A DNA stretch of 64,000 nucleotides from an uncultured Anaerobiospirillum sp. (lineage in GTDB: Bacteria > Pseudomonadota > Gammaproteobacteria > Enterobacterales > Succinivibrionaceae), in assembly GCA_944389615.1 (NCBI GenBank), contig CALXNA010000005.1, positions 1-64,000 of the forward strand. The letters run 5' to 3'. The position numbers and the translations under genes were made by a program. Below, one piece after another: positions 27,680 through 36,546 of this stretch. The notes under the pieces are model-generated. The model ran no database searches and was not told where the DNA came from. It saw nothing but the letters and a program-made list of their open reading frames with translations. Within the stretch, counting starts at the first letter, position 1, and every line of letters begins with the position of its first letter.

Positions 27680-28657
27680 TTAGGCGTGGGTGCCGCCTAA
27701 GAACAGCCAGTTCTCAAAGCAGTTCTTATTGTGCCACTTGACGTACTGGGGCTCCGGCCAGCACTCGCGCTGCTTAGGCAGAATCAGCTCCTTGCCGTCA
27801 AAGCGCATGTAGTCCTCGCCGTAGGCGGTGCGCACGGTCTTGGAGACCTTGGCCACTAAGCGGGTATTGTCCTCGTTGTAAACGAAGGTGATATAGCCGA
27901 GCTTGAAGAGCTGGAATAAGTCCGAGCGCAGGACGACGCCGTTACTGGACTTTTGGAACTTGAAGTCATAGAACGGCTGGATGTTGGCCACTTCTAAGAC
28001 CGGACGGGCGCGCACGCCCGATAAGGCGCAGCGGAAGTCGTAGGCGTTTAAGACGCGGGCGTTGAACTCGGCGACGTAGCTCTTACAGTTGCGGTGCGAA
28101 GCGGCGTAGTACATGCCCTGCCAATCCCCGCCTTCGCTCGAGATGTAGTTGTCACGGTGCTCAATGACTTGGGTGTGCAGGTAACGGCCGTACGGCTCGT
28201 CAAGCGGCAAGGTGAAGACGTGCTTGCAGCTGAAGAAGTTGCACAGCTCATCGGGGACATGGACGTAGTCTTGGACGTCGAACATGAAGGTGTGCACCAG
28301 CATGGCCAAGGACAGCTCGCTGTCCTTATTGCCGCCGCGGGCAATGACGTCTTGGATCATGTCCTCTAAGTTGTAGGCGCCGTTGTGCACGCCAAACAGA
28401 TCCCAAGCCTGATCGATCGACATACTCTTCCAGCCGAGGAAATAGCCACCACCCACGATGTAGTTGCGCTCATCGTTGGTCTTGAAGAGCAAAATGAGCG
28501 AGCCGGGATCTAAGGACGCACATTCCTTATCAAACTCCGTGTCGCCTAAGGCCCACAAGCTAGCACCCGTAGCACCACCGAGCAGATACTCGTTGGACAA
28601 AATGGAGACCATTTTGTCAGATGCTCGCCACATCATAATTGACTGCGGTTTATTCAT
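27680..28657 (-). CDS. HNH-nuclease-like protein with altered active site
   Basis: 325 residues. I chose ATG 28657 (MNKPQSIMMWR) rather than the longer frame, whose first 51 codons are Arg/Cys-rich and look untranslated. The C-terminal segment (about 209-256) follows the HNH_2 pattern: CALSG, then VLEVANIQPF, NGVVLRSDLF, LFKLGYIT. In active members the first block reads A-H-I and the last D-[IL]-H. Here both histidines are replaced, by Asn and Phe. The N-terminal 200 residues (start of mature part FLLGG/LILLFK-type, with KSMSIDQAWDLFG) are unrecognised. It could be a non-catalytic DNA-binding relative or a decayed restriction enzyme. Confidence 0.65.
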   Translation of the reverse strand: MNKPQSIMMWRASDKMVSILSNEYLLGGATGASLWALGDTEFDKECASLDPGSLILLFKTNDERNYIVGGGYFLGWKSMSIDQAWDLFGVHNGAYNLEDMIQDVIARGGNKDSELSLAMLVHTFMFDVQDYVHVPDELCNFFSCKHVFTLPLDEPYGRYLHTQVIEHRDNYISSEGGDWQGMYYAASHRNCKSYVAEFNARVLNAYDFRCALSGVRARPVLEVANIQPFYDFKFQKSSNGVVLRSDLFQLFKLGYITFVYNEDNTRLVAKVSKTVRTAYGEDYMRFDGKELILPKQRECWPEPQYVKWHNKNCFENWLFLGGTHA

Positions 28658-28973
28658 AGAATTTCTACACGCATCTGTTGGACAGCTGCGCCTCTCCTTG
28701 TAACAAGCAACAGCAACCTGCGGCCTAGGCCTCAGGCTAACCCTGTGGGTGCTAGTCCCACCCCAGCTCCTTGAGCCTTTCCCATTGTAAGCACAATGTC
28801 GCAGGCGCACTCCAACTTAGGCCACAAAACCAGAATCTTTTACTAACGAAATTGGCTCCCCGCCCCATGCAACAAGCCCCCGCGGGCTCAACAGCATTGC
28901 TCTTAGGCTTTGCGGCTGCCTCCGCGAGGGCTTGAGACTGGGGCATTATGTGCCTTATGGGACAGTAGGTGCC

Positions 28974-29597
28974 TTAGTAGTTGATGACGGCGCGGCGGTT
29001 TTGCTTCCAGCTTGCCTCAGTGTGGCCCGGATCTACCGGCTTCTCCTCGCCGTAGGAGACGATCGAGAGCTGATTGACGTCCACGCCTAAGTTTTGCATG
29101 TAGCGCGCAACGGCACGGGCACGGCGCTCACCTAAGGCGATGTTGTACTCAGGAGTGCCACGCTCATCGGTATGGCCTTCGATGATGATGCGGGCATCAG
29201 GATTGTCACGCAGGTACTGGGCGTGGGCCTGCATGATCGAAACGTACTCGTCTTGGATCTGATCGGAGTCGTACTTGAAGTAAACGGTATTGTTCTCACG
29301 CAGCGACTGCGGCCCGCCGAAGTTCGGGTCATAGAGTTGATCCGGCGCAGCATTAGGGTCGCCGATCACCAAGGTGCCATCGCTGTCGACCGAGGTCATG
29401 ACATCCTCGGCTAAACCGCCATAGCCCAGATTGTCCTCGATGTAGACATCACCGGTCATGTTCGGATCGGAGCTCACCGAACCATCGATAAAGGCACCGT
29501 CTTCAGTGCTAGAAGTGGTCGAGCAGCCCGTGACCGCAAAGAGCAGGGCGCTGGCAGCAAATGCTAAAGCTAAGTTGAATCGACTAAACGCTTTCAT
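28974..29597 (-). CDS. pal: Peptidoglycan-associated lipoprotein Pal
   Basis: Outer-membrane lipoprotein that binds peptidoglycan and links it to the Tol complex. 207 residues. The signal peptide ends in a lipobox-like AVTGC (Cys about 25). An acidic linker precedes the OmpA-type domain (about 100-207), with IIIEGHTDERGTPEYNIALG and RRARAVARYM carrying the Asp and Arg that hold diaminopimelate. AAGGA precedes the ATG. Last gene of the tol-pal cluster. The usual next gene, cpoB (ybgF), is absent and the HNH-like gene follows. Confidence 0.96.
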   Translation of the reverse strand: MKAFSRFNLALAFAASALLFAVTGCSTTSSTEDGAFIDGSVSSDPNMTGDVYIEDNLGYGGLAEDVMTSVDSDGTLVIGDPNAAPDQLYDPNFGGPQSLRENNTVYFKYDSDQIQDEYVSIMQAHAQYLRDNPDARIIIEGHTDERGTPEYNIALGERRARAVARYMQNLGVDVNQLSIVSYGEEKPVDPGHTEASWKQNRRAVINY

Positions 29598-29853
29598 AAA
29601 TAATCCTTATTGCCCGAAGTGATTGAGTACTCAACCACAGCTCCGTGTTGGTACCGTGGGGCATCCTGCGGGGTGCACGCTAGCAGCTTATGGCTGCTGG
29701 CTGCCCTTGGTACTGGTCAGCTTGCTACTACGCTTGCTACATTGTAGCTTAGAGCAAGTACTAACGCGGCAACTTATCAGCCCAAGTGGTGCGCACGGTC
29801 AAATCTTTGCGCGCCGCTAGGCGGCAGCGGAGCTTGTGGTCGATCGTTTCTGC

Positions 29854-31155
29854 CTATTTTTCAGGCAATGGGCCCCAAGCTGGAGCGCTGATCTCGCCAC
29901 TAGTACTCGATGGCAGATTAGCCTTGAAGCGACCATCGGTCGAGACTAAGGCTAAACCTTTGCGCCCTTCGTACACGGTGCTGTAGATGACCATAGCACC
30001 GTTTGGTGCGACTGATGGCGACTCATCTAACGACGAAGTCGTGAGCATGTAGATCGAGCCATCGGCGTCAACGCGCGCTACGCGGTAGCCGTTTTGACGC
30101 GTAATCACAATCAGGGCATTGGAATTAGGGATTGGCCGTGCCGAGAGGTTCATGGCACCTTGGTAGGTGACGCGCTCAGCTTGGCGCGTATTGATGTCTA
30201 CGGCATAGATCTGAGCTCGGCCCCCACGCTCGGAGGTAAAGAAGATGCGCGAGCTATCTGACGACCACGACGGCTCGGTATCGATCGCACGATTGTTGGT
30301 GATGCGATTGAGGCGCGAGGTGACAAGGTCGTAGTAGTAGATCTCCGGCTGCCCATCCTTGGAGAGGGTAAATGCAATCTTATTGCCATCGGGCGACCAA
30401 GTCGGCGAGCTGTTGAGGCCCGGGAACGAGGCGAGCTTGGTGCGCTGCTTGGTGAAGATGTCCTGCACGAAGATGGCCGGAGCGCGGCGCTCAAAGGAGA
30501 CGTACACTAAGCGGCGGCCGTCCGGCGACCAATTGGGGGTCATGATCGGCTCAGTCGAGCGTAAGATCGGCACCTCATTGTAGCCGTCGTAGTCAGCGGT
30601 CATGAGTTGATATGGGAAGCGGTCACCAAAGCGGTAGACGATGTAGGCAATGCGCGTTCTAAAGGCGCCCTTCTGCCCAGTCAAGAGCTCGTAGGTGCGA
30701 TCGGACACAAGGTGCGCCGCCTGACGCAGCTGCGTGGCATTGGCGCTCACGCCGCGGCTTTGGATGAGCGGACGGCCCTTATTGGCGCCCTGCACGCCGT
30801 GGATGTTGTAGATCACCTGAAAGTTTTGACTATTAGGTACCGGCACCACGCGCCCGGAGACCACGGCCTCAGCGCCTGCGGCCGCGAGGGCGTCGAAGTT
30901 GACCGTGCCATTGACAATGGCCCCGGCTGGGAGCTCATTGTAGGTGATCGGCGAGAACTTGCCCGAGCGCATCAGATCAGCGCTGATGATGGCGCTGACA
31001 TCAACGGGCACTTGCCCTTGGCTTTGGAAGGGCAGCACGACGACGCGCCGACCTTCGTTGATGCCTCCCGTGATCTCAATTTGTAATGCAGCATGGGCGT
31101 TTACCATCATCAGGCACGAGAAGATAGCGGCCCCCAGAACTTTCAAAAAGCGCAT
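29854..31155 (-). CDS. tolB: Tol-Pal system protein TolB
   Basis: Periplasmic component that cycles between TolA and Pal. 433 residues, with a Sec signal peptide ending near AHA-ALQ (about residue 23), an N-terminal alpha/beta domain, and a six-bladed propeller from about residue 165. The blades are recognisable as repeats of the type NWSPDGRRLVY, TWSPDGNKIAF, SWSSDSSRIFF. ATG 31155 follows GGGGGAG. It lies between tolA and pal, with 256 bases before pal. Confidence 0.96.
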   Translation of the reverse strand: MRFLKVLGAAIFSCLMMVNAHAALQIEITGGINEGRRVVVLPFQSQGQVPVDVSAIISADLMRSGKFSPITYNELPAGAIVNGTVNFDALAAAGAEAVVSGRVVPVPNSQNFQVIYNIHGVQGANKGRPLIQSRGVSANATQLRQAAHLVSDRTYELLTGQKGAFRTRIAYIVYRFGDRFPYQLMTADYDGYNEVPILRSTEPIMTPNWSPDGRRLVYVSFERRAPAIFVQDIFTKQRTKLASFPGLNSSPTWSPDGNKIAFTLSKDGQPEIYYYDLVTSRLNRITNNRAIDTEPSWSSDSSRIFFTSERGGRAQIYAVDINTRQAERVTYQGAMNLSARPIPNSNALIVITRQNGYRVARVDADGSIYMLTTSSLDESPSVAPNGAMVIYSTVYEGRKGLALVSTDGRFKANLPSSTSGEISAPAWGPLPEK

Positions 31156-31236
31156 GGCTCCCCCAACAGTTAACAACGACGCTCCTAGTTTAGCAATGAA
31201 CTTGCCGCAATGCTAATCCTCAGCTCGGCCCAGCCC

Positions 31237-32211
31237 CTACAGCTTCGGGGTCATGGTGATCACAATGGTATTGCAATCCTTGCAGCCCACCGGCGGGCGC
31301 GGCATCATGCCGATCAAGTTGAGCGTAGCGATGGCACTGGCGCAGACGGCGCTATCGCCTTGGCAGCGCTCGTTGTAGATCATGCCATTGTTATCGATCG
31401 AGACCGTAACCACGACACGCTTGCCATTCATCGACGGGTCGATGCGCCAATTCTGCTCAATGAGCTGCTGCACCTTAGCCCCATAGACTTGGCTGTCATC
31501 AGAGCCGGTGCCCGAGCCTAGGCCCTGCCCCCCGGCCACGCCGTCCGCGCGGCCAAGCAGCTCTTGCTCTAAGCTCTCAGCTTGCTGCTGCAGTGCCGCT
31601 TGGCGTGCCGCCTCAGCGGCTTTGCGCTCGGCTTCAGCCTTACGCGCAGCCTCGGCCTTACGCGCAGCCTCTTCCTTGGCCTTACGCTCAGCCTCAGCTT
31701 TGGCCTTGGCTTCAGCCTCCGCCTTAGCCTTAGCTTCGGCTTCCGCTTTGGCCTTAGCCTCAGCAGCCTTGCGCTCAGCTTCAGCCTTGCGCTCAGCTTC
31801 AGCCTTTTGCTTTTCGGCCTCGATGCGCTTGCGCTCCTCTTCGGCCTGACGCTTAGCCTCCTCGGCCTTCTTTAAGGCCAGCGCCTTTTGGCGCTCGGCC
31901 TCAGCTTTTTGCTGGGCCGCCACTTTCTTAGCGAGCTCCGCGCGCGCCTGCGCCTCCGTCTCAGCTCGGGCCTTAGCGGCGGCCTCTTGGGCCAGCTTTT
32001 GGGTGTCCTGCATGGTATTGGTCTTAGGCGGTTGGCCCGTCGGACTGCCCTTGGCCGGAGGCACATTGATGATGGTCGCGTGCATGATTTGCCCCGGCTT
32101 CTCTTCGGGGCGCTCGGGGCGATCGAGCGAAACGTTGACCGCGAGCACCGCCAACAGGGCGCCGTGAAAAATCACTGCCAAGACAAAGGCGGTACCAATT
32201 CCAATCTTCAC
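31237..32211 (-). CDS. tolA: Tol-Pal system protein TolA
   Basis: Inner-membrane protein spanning the periplasm. 324 residues. There is one membrane segment near the N-terminus (AVIFHGALLAVLAVNV, with the His expected to contact TolQR), a long Ala/Lys/Glu helix (about 70-225, many AEAKAKAEAE-type repeats), and a C-terminal globular domain with two cysteine pairs (ERCQGDSAVC and VGCKDC). The start is GTG 32211 behind AGAGG. It is followed by tolB and preceded by tolR. Confidence 0.95.
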   Translation of the reverse strand: MKIGIGTAFVLAVIFHGALLAVLAVNVSLDRPERPEEKPGQIMHATIINVPPAKGSPTGQPPKTNTMQDTQKLAQEAAAKARAETEAQARAELAKKVAAQQKAEAERQKALALKKAEEAKRQAEEERKRIEAEKQKAEAERKAEAERKAAEAKAKAEAEAKAKAEAEAKAKAEAERKAKEEAARKAEAARKAEAERKAAEAARQAALQQQAESLEQELLGRADGVAGGQGLGSGTGSDDSQVYGAKVQQLIEQNWRIDPSMNGKRVVVTVSIDNNGMIYNERCQGDSAVCASAIATLNLIGMMPRPPVGCKDCNTIVITMTPKL

Positions 32212-32238
32212 GCCAAACCTCTAAGTCTCTAGTCGCCT

Positions 32239-32679
32239 TTAGGCCACCGGAATCGGGTCGGTGACCAAGCCGACGCTCTCCACCCCAGCGCGCTTTAACG
32301 CATTCATCAGCTGAATTACGCTGTCATAAGCCACTTGGGCATCGCCTTGCACCACGACCGGGCGACTTGGGTCTTTGCGCAGCTCCTCGGCGACGACTTG
32401 GCCCATGGTATCAAGGTCAGGCACCTTGACGCTTTGCGAGTCGATGCTGACGAAGTATTGCCCGGCCTTATCGACCGTGGCGATGATCGGCGTGCGCTGG
32501 TCTTCGTTCATGGTCTCGGCCTCAGCTTGGGGCAGGTCGACCGTGACGCCCTGCATCACTACCGGCGCGGTGGCAATGAAGATCACCAAGAGCACCAGCA
32601 TGACGTCGATATACGGCACTACGTTGATCTCCGCCACGGTACGGCTCTTGCGGCGATGGCCGCGCCCAAAGTCTGCCAT
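32239..32679 (-). CDS. tolR: Tol-Pal system protein TolR
   Basis: ExbD/TolR-type inner-membrane protein, 146 residues. The single membrane segment VPYIDVMLVLLVIFIATAP holds the proton-channel aspartate. A periplasmic domain follows. The ATG lies one base beyond the stop of tolQ, so the two are tightly coupled. Confidence 0.97.
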   Translation of the reverse strand: MADFGRGHRRKSRTVAEINVVPYIDVMLVLLVIFIATAPVVMQGVTVDLPQAEAETMNEDQRTPIIATVDKAGQYFVSIDSQSVKVPDLDTMGQVVAEELRKDPSRPVVVQGDAQVAYDSVIQLMNALKRAGVESVGLVTDPIPVA

Positions 32680-32680
32680 C

Positions 32681-34180
32681 TTACTCTCCCTTGCCCCTTA
32701 CCGCGGTCGGCGCGCGCTTTTGCCCGCCCGGGGTGATGTAATGCGGCTCATCATCGCCGCTCACCTTCGGGCGCCGCTCAAAGGCCCCGGCCCGATACAT
32801 CGGGCTCTCGCCCTTATCGCCCGTCTCCGCCTCGCTGCGCGGCAGCGGCATAGCGCTTGGCTTGACCGCGCTCGCTGCGCCGCCCGGCAGCTGGGCATTG
32901 TTAAGGTTCGACCCTGCTGTCCGTGGTGGCACCACGCCGCGCATGCTCTCTTGCGGCATCGTCCCTAAGACCGTGTCGGTGCCCGGGCGCTTAGCGCCTT
33001 GAAAGGATGCCGCCCGCGAGTTCAAGCGATTTTGGTTGCTGCTGGGCAGACTCGCATTGCCCCCTAACACCGGTGCAGGCTTATCGGAGTTGGTCTCAGC
33101 CGCGAGCGGACTGTGCATGGCCTTGGCCATATCTTGGGCTTGGCTGCTGTTCATATCGACCTTAACCCGGTGCGGGCTAAAGTGATTGCGCACCGCGCCA
33201 AGCATCGCGCCCATGCCGCCGCTTGCCCCAGCGGCGCTGCCCGAGGCCTCAGCCTCGCTCGGCCCTACCGGGCCCGCCATGCTGCTAGGCATGCTGCCCG
33301 CCATCTGTCCGGACATCTGGCCGACCATTTGACCGCCGAGGTTAGCTCCGCCCATGGCACCAGCCATGGGATTGGCTCCGGCATTAGGCATAGCGCCTTG
33401 CATCTGGCCTTGCATGGTGTTGGGCATCTGCCCCTGCATCTGGGTTGGCATCTGAGCGGTCGGCTGAGTCTGCTGCTGGGTGCGGTTGATCTGGGAGCGG
33501 ATGGTGACCAAGCGGCGGTTGAGGATGGTCGAGAACTCGTCCATGAAGTTGTAGTAGCGGTTCTCTAAGGCCTCGACCTTGGTGACGAAGCGGTTGTAGA
33601 ACATGACCGCTGGGATCGCGGCAAACAGGCCCATGGCGGTGGCGATCAGGGCTTCGGCAATTGGAGGGGCGACCATGGCTAAGGTCGCGTTCTTGACCGC
33701 GGCCAAGGACACGAAGGCGTGCATAATACCCCAGACCGTGCCAAAAAGGCCGATGTATGGGCTAATCGAGCCGATGGTCGCTAAAGTCGGCAGATGATTC
33801 TCTAAGAGCTCAACTTCGCGCGAGCAGGCAACCTTCATCTGGCGGTAGGTACCGTCCATGACCACGTCTTGGTCGGCCGGGCCCGAGTTGACTAAGCGCA
33901 CGAACTCCTTGAAGCCGGCCGAGTAGATCACCTCAAGGCCCACCAGCTCGTCGGGGCGCTTCATGCACTCTTGGTAGAGGTTGTTAAGATCAATGCCCGA
34001 CCAGAAGCGCTCCTCAAACTCATCGGCCTTAGCGCGGCCAATGCGATATTGGTTGTTGCGCGAGATGATGATGGTCCAAGAGATCACCGAGAGCGCCAGC
34101 AAAAACAGCATGACACACTGTACTAAGAAGCTGGCATTGAGCACCAGCTCAGAAAAGGATAGCGCTCCTTGCGTCTCCAT
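32681..34180 (-). CDS. tolQ: Tol-Pal system protein TolQ with 260-residue C-terminal extension
   Basis: ExbB/TolQ-type proton-channel subunit. Residues 1-235 are a complete TolQ: first membrane segment ASFLVQCVMLFLLALSVISW, then the two-helix core with TIGSISPYIGLFGTVWGIMH and IAEALIATAMGLFAAIPAVM. E. coli TolQ ends at 230. Here translation continues to 499 with a tail that has no membrane segment. It is Met/Gln/Gly/Pro-rich at first (MQGQMP and QMSGQM repeats, about 238-300), then Ser/Asn/Pro-rich, with a basic end. The tail is cytoplasmic by topology. The reading frame is clean and the tolR coupling is kept, so this is not a fusion error. Confidence 0.93.
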   Translation of the reverse strand: METQGALSFSELVLNASFLVQCVMLFLLALSVISWTIIISRNNQYRIGRAKADEFEERFWSGIDLNNLYQECMKRPDELVGLEVIYSAGFKEFVRLVNSGPADQDVVMDGTYRQMKVACSREVELLENHLPTLATIGSISPYIGLFGTVWGIMHAFVSLAAVKNATLAMVAPPIAEALIATAMGLFAAIPAVMFYNRFVTKVEALENRYYNFMDEFSTILNRRLVTIRSQINRTQQQTQPTAQMPTQMQGQMPNTMQGQMQGAMPNAGANPMAGAMGGANLGGQMVGQMSGQMAGSMPSSMAGPVGPSEAEASGSAAGASGGMGAMLGAVRNHFSPHRVKVDMNSSQAQDMAKAMHSPLAAETNSDKPAPVLGGNASLPSSNQNRLNSRAASFQGAKRPGTDTVLGTMPQESMRGVVPPRTAGSNLNNAQLPGGAASAVKPSAMPLPRSEAETGDKGESPMYRAGAFERRPKVSGDDEPHYITPGGQKRAPTAVRGKGE

Positions 34181-34399
34181 CTCGTCACCTTACACCAACC
34201 AAAAATCACAGACCGAAGGTCTGCCACCACAAAAATACGGCGCTGCCTGCGGCCAGCACCTGCGGCCGGGCCGCAGGTGCACGGCGCCAGCAGGCCCTGC
34301 GCGCGGCCCGCTCCTCGCGGCGCGCCGGGCCCACGCCTAGTGCCATTATGCTAGCGCGCTTGGCTTAGCTCAAGCACAGTAATGCCCGCGCTCGCCCCA

Positions 34400-34843
34400 C
34401 TAACAGGCGAAGACCTGCGATTCTGGGGCCAAGTATTGCGCGAAGGCCTGATGGAAGGCCTCAGGAATAGCGTGCGGCTTGTGCTGCTTGAGATCGATAT
34501 AGCCCAAGGTGCAGCGCTGCGCGTAGAGCAAAGCCCCGGCCTCGTTTCTGACTTCTTGGTAGATCTCAAGGCGCGCCGGTGTGACCTTATAGGGGATGCA
34601 GCTCACGGACAGCAAGTCCTCAAGCTGGGCGGGGGCCACAAACTTGCCGTTGAACTTGGTCATGACAAAGCCGGTACCGCTCTTAAGCGCCGCTTGTTGG
34701 CTTACGCCCACCACTTCGCGCACAAAGTCGCTGCGCGCGCGCTCGCAGAACTTAAGGTAGTTGGCATGATAGACAATGCCACCGGCATCGGTGTCCTCAT
34801 AATAGACCCGATAGTGCGCGCAATAAGGCCCATGCTCACTCAT
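34400..34843 (-). CDS. ybgC: Acyl-CoA thioesterase YbgC
   Basis: Cytoplasmic hotdog-fold thioesterase encoded with the tol-pal genes, 147 residues. The catalytic motif YYEDTDAGGIVYHANYLKF is intact, with the second Asp of DTD and the His of YHANY. GGAGAG precedes the ATG. A gap of 219 bases separates it from tolQ. Confidence 0.95.
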   Translation of the reverse strand: MSEHGPYCAHYRVYYEDTDAGGIVYHANYLKFCERARSDFVREVVGVSQQAALKSGTGFVMTKFNGKFVAPAQLEDLLSVSCIPYKVTPARLEIYQEVRNEAGALLYAQRCTLGYIDLKQHKPHAIPEAFHQAFAQYLAPESQVFAC

Positions 34844-35033
34844 TGTTGCTCTCCACTTAGTGAAACCTACGCGAATCTTACCTGAAAGCGCCGCGCTTGA
34901 CTAAAGCGCCTTGCACCAGCTTAAGTCACAGGGCGCACCGATAGCGCCGCTAGGGCGCACCGATGACGCCGATAGCGCCTCGGGCAGCGCCTGACGCGCC
35001 TCGGGCAGCGCCTGCAGCTGCGGTGGCGGCGCC

Positions 35034-36329
35034 CTAAAAGGCTTCGGTTGGCGGCGTGGACGGCACCTGCGGGGCAAGCAGGGCAAAGATGTTCGGGGGC
35101 AGGTTCACCTGTAGGCCTTGGTACTCGCACAGGACGTGGCGGCTCTTATGGGCAAAGCGCAGCACGCCGACGTGGTCGCGGATTTCTTGGTAGAAGAGCA
35201 AGCAGCTGCGCTGCACCTTCAACGGCACCACGCTCACCACGATTTCGCTCCCGGAAGTGAGCGGAGCAAAGAAGCGCACTTGGGCCTCGACTTGAAACAG
35301 ATAGAGCTGATGCTCGTGCAGATAGTGCTCAAAGTCAAAGCTCAGCTGCTCTAAGAAGAAGTCTTGGCGCGCCTGCTGGCAGTAACGCAGCATGCTGTTT
35401 TCGGTGGCCACGCCCCAGCGATTGCAGTCGCAATCGTAGATGCGATAGCGCGCCATATAGCACGGCGGGTTGTGCTCAGAGAGCGCCACCCATGCTCCAT
35501 GGTGCTGCGGGCGATTGAGCCACAGCCCCAAGGTCAACTCCGCCGGGGTTGCCGCGAGCGCCTTGGCGCCTACCTGCGCCATCTGCGTCAGCTCCCCGCT
35601 CGGCGCCGCCACCGGCGCCGTCCCTGCCAAGGCTGCCCCCTGCTCCTCAGATGCGGGCACCTCAGAGGCCTGCACCTCAGAGACGGACGCCTCAGTCCGC
35701 GGCGGCGACACCGCGATCGGGGCCGTCCGCGGGACGCTCAGGCGTGCCGTCAGCACCGGGGCGTGCGGGTCGAGGCTGAGCCAAGACTTAAACTCGGCGG
35801 TGGAGGTGAAGTTGAAGATGTCGATCTGCGCCTCAAGGAAGATATCCTCGGCCGTAGGCACGGCGTTTTTGCGTGGCCGAGCACTCGGGCGCGGCGTCGT
35901 GGTGGCGCTGGGCAGCGCTTGGCGCCAGAGTGGATGCTCAGCATTGGTCGCCAGCTGCTGCAGGCACTGGGCTAAGGCCAGCACTGTGAGCGGGCTTTTG
36001 CTGATGTACTCAGGATTGTGGTGGTAAAACTGCTGCATCAAGTGCACTTGATGCAAGGTGAGCTTGGTGATCCCTGGGTCAAACTCAAGGTGCTGCGTCC
36101 CGCTCTGCGGCTGCTTGCTCAGGCGCAGTTTGTAGGACTCTTCGGTGGTGTAGAAGACATTGTCGTTGACATGGCCGATATAGACGCGGTGCTCGCGCCG
36201 CACCCCGCGGGCATCGAGGTAGAACTTGCGGCACATGACGTAGAGACGATCAGGCTTGCGCTGCACGGTCACGCCATGCCGCGGGAAATGCTTGATGCTG
36301 CTACTGTCAAAGGTGACGCGACGCCCCAT
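35034..36329 (-). CDS. YbgC-like degenerate hotdog domain fused to an unknown N-terminus
   Basis: 431 residues. The last 140 align without gaps to YbgC over the active-site helix: YRIYDCDCNRWGVATENSML against YRVYYEDTDAGGIVYHANYL, then CQQARQDF against CERARSDF. The catalytic Asp is replaced by Asn and the His by Glu, so thioesterase activity is unlikely. Residues 1-80 (RKFYLDARGVRREHRVYIG, then FYTTEESYK) faintly resemble the N-terminal part of some IS4/IS1634-type transposases. The middle is linker-like and Ala/Ser/Glu-rich with ASEV repeats. It lies between ruvB and ybgC, so a tandem duplication of ybgC is a likely origin. Function unknown. Confidence 0.7.
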   Translation of the reverse strand: MGRRVTFDSSSIKHFPRHGVTVQRKPDRLYVMCRKFYLDARGVRREHRVYIGHVNDNVFYTTEESYKLRLSKQPQSGTQHLEFDPGITKLTLHQVHLMQQFYHHNPEYISKSPLTVLALAQCLQQLATNAEHPLWRQALPSATTTPRPSARPRKNAVPTAEDIFLEAQIDIFNFTSTAEFKSWLSLDPHAPVLTARLSVPRTAPIAVSPPRTEASVSEVQASEVPASEEQGAALAGTAPVAAPSGELTQMAQVGAKALAATPAELTLGLWLNRPQHHGAWVALSEHNPPCYMARYRIYDCDCNRWGVATENSMLRYCQQARQDFFLEQLSFDFEHYLHEHQLYLFQVEAQVRFFAPLTSGSEIVVSVVPLKVQRSCLLFYQEIRDHVGVLRFAHKSRHVLCEYQGLQVNLPPNIFALLAPQVPSTPPTEAF

Positions 36330-36546
36330 ACCCTGTCCTCAACGTTGATGCTCACCACCCGCCCCGCTGGGCGCGCCCTTAATTACCATAGCACCCATCG
36401 GGCCTTGGGCTCAAGACCATGCGTCTAAAAATAGCGGTATACGCCCGCCGCCGCAGGCGTAGACGCCGCCGGAGCCGCCCAGAGGGCGCTGCGCGCTTTA
36501 CGTGCTGCAAGTACTACACGCTGTAAGCGCTGCGCGGCAGGTGCGC

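Noticed and set aside
35034..36329. Transposase gene
   Set aside because: Only the first 80 residues faintly recall transposase N-termini. There is no catalytic DDE region and no inverted ends, and the C-terminus is a hotdog domain.
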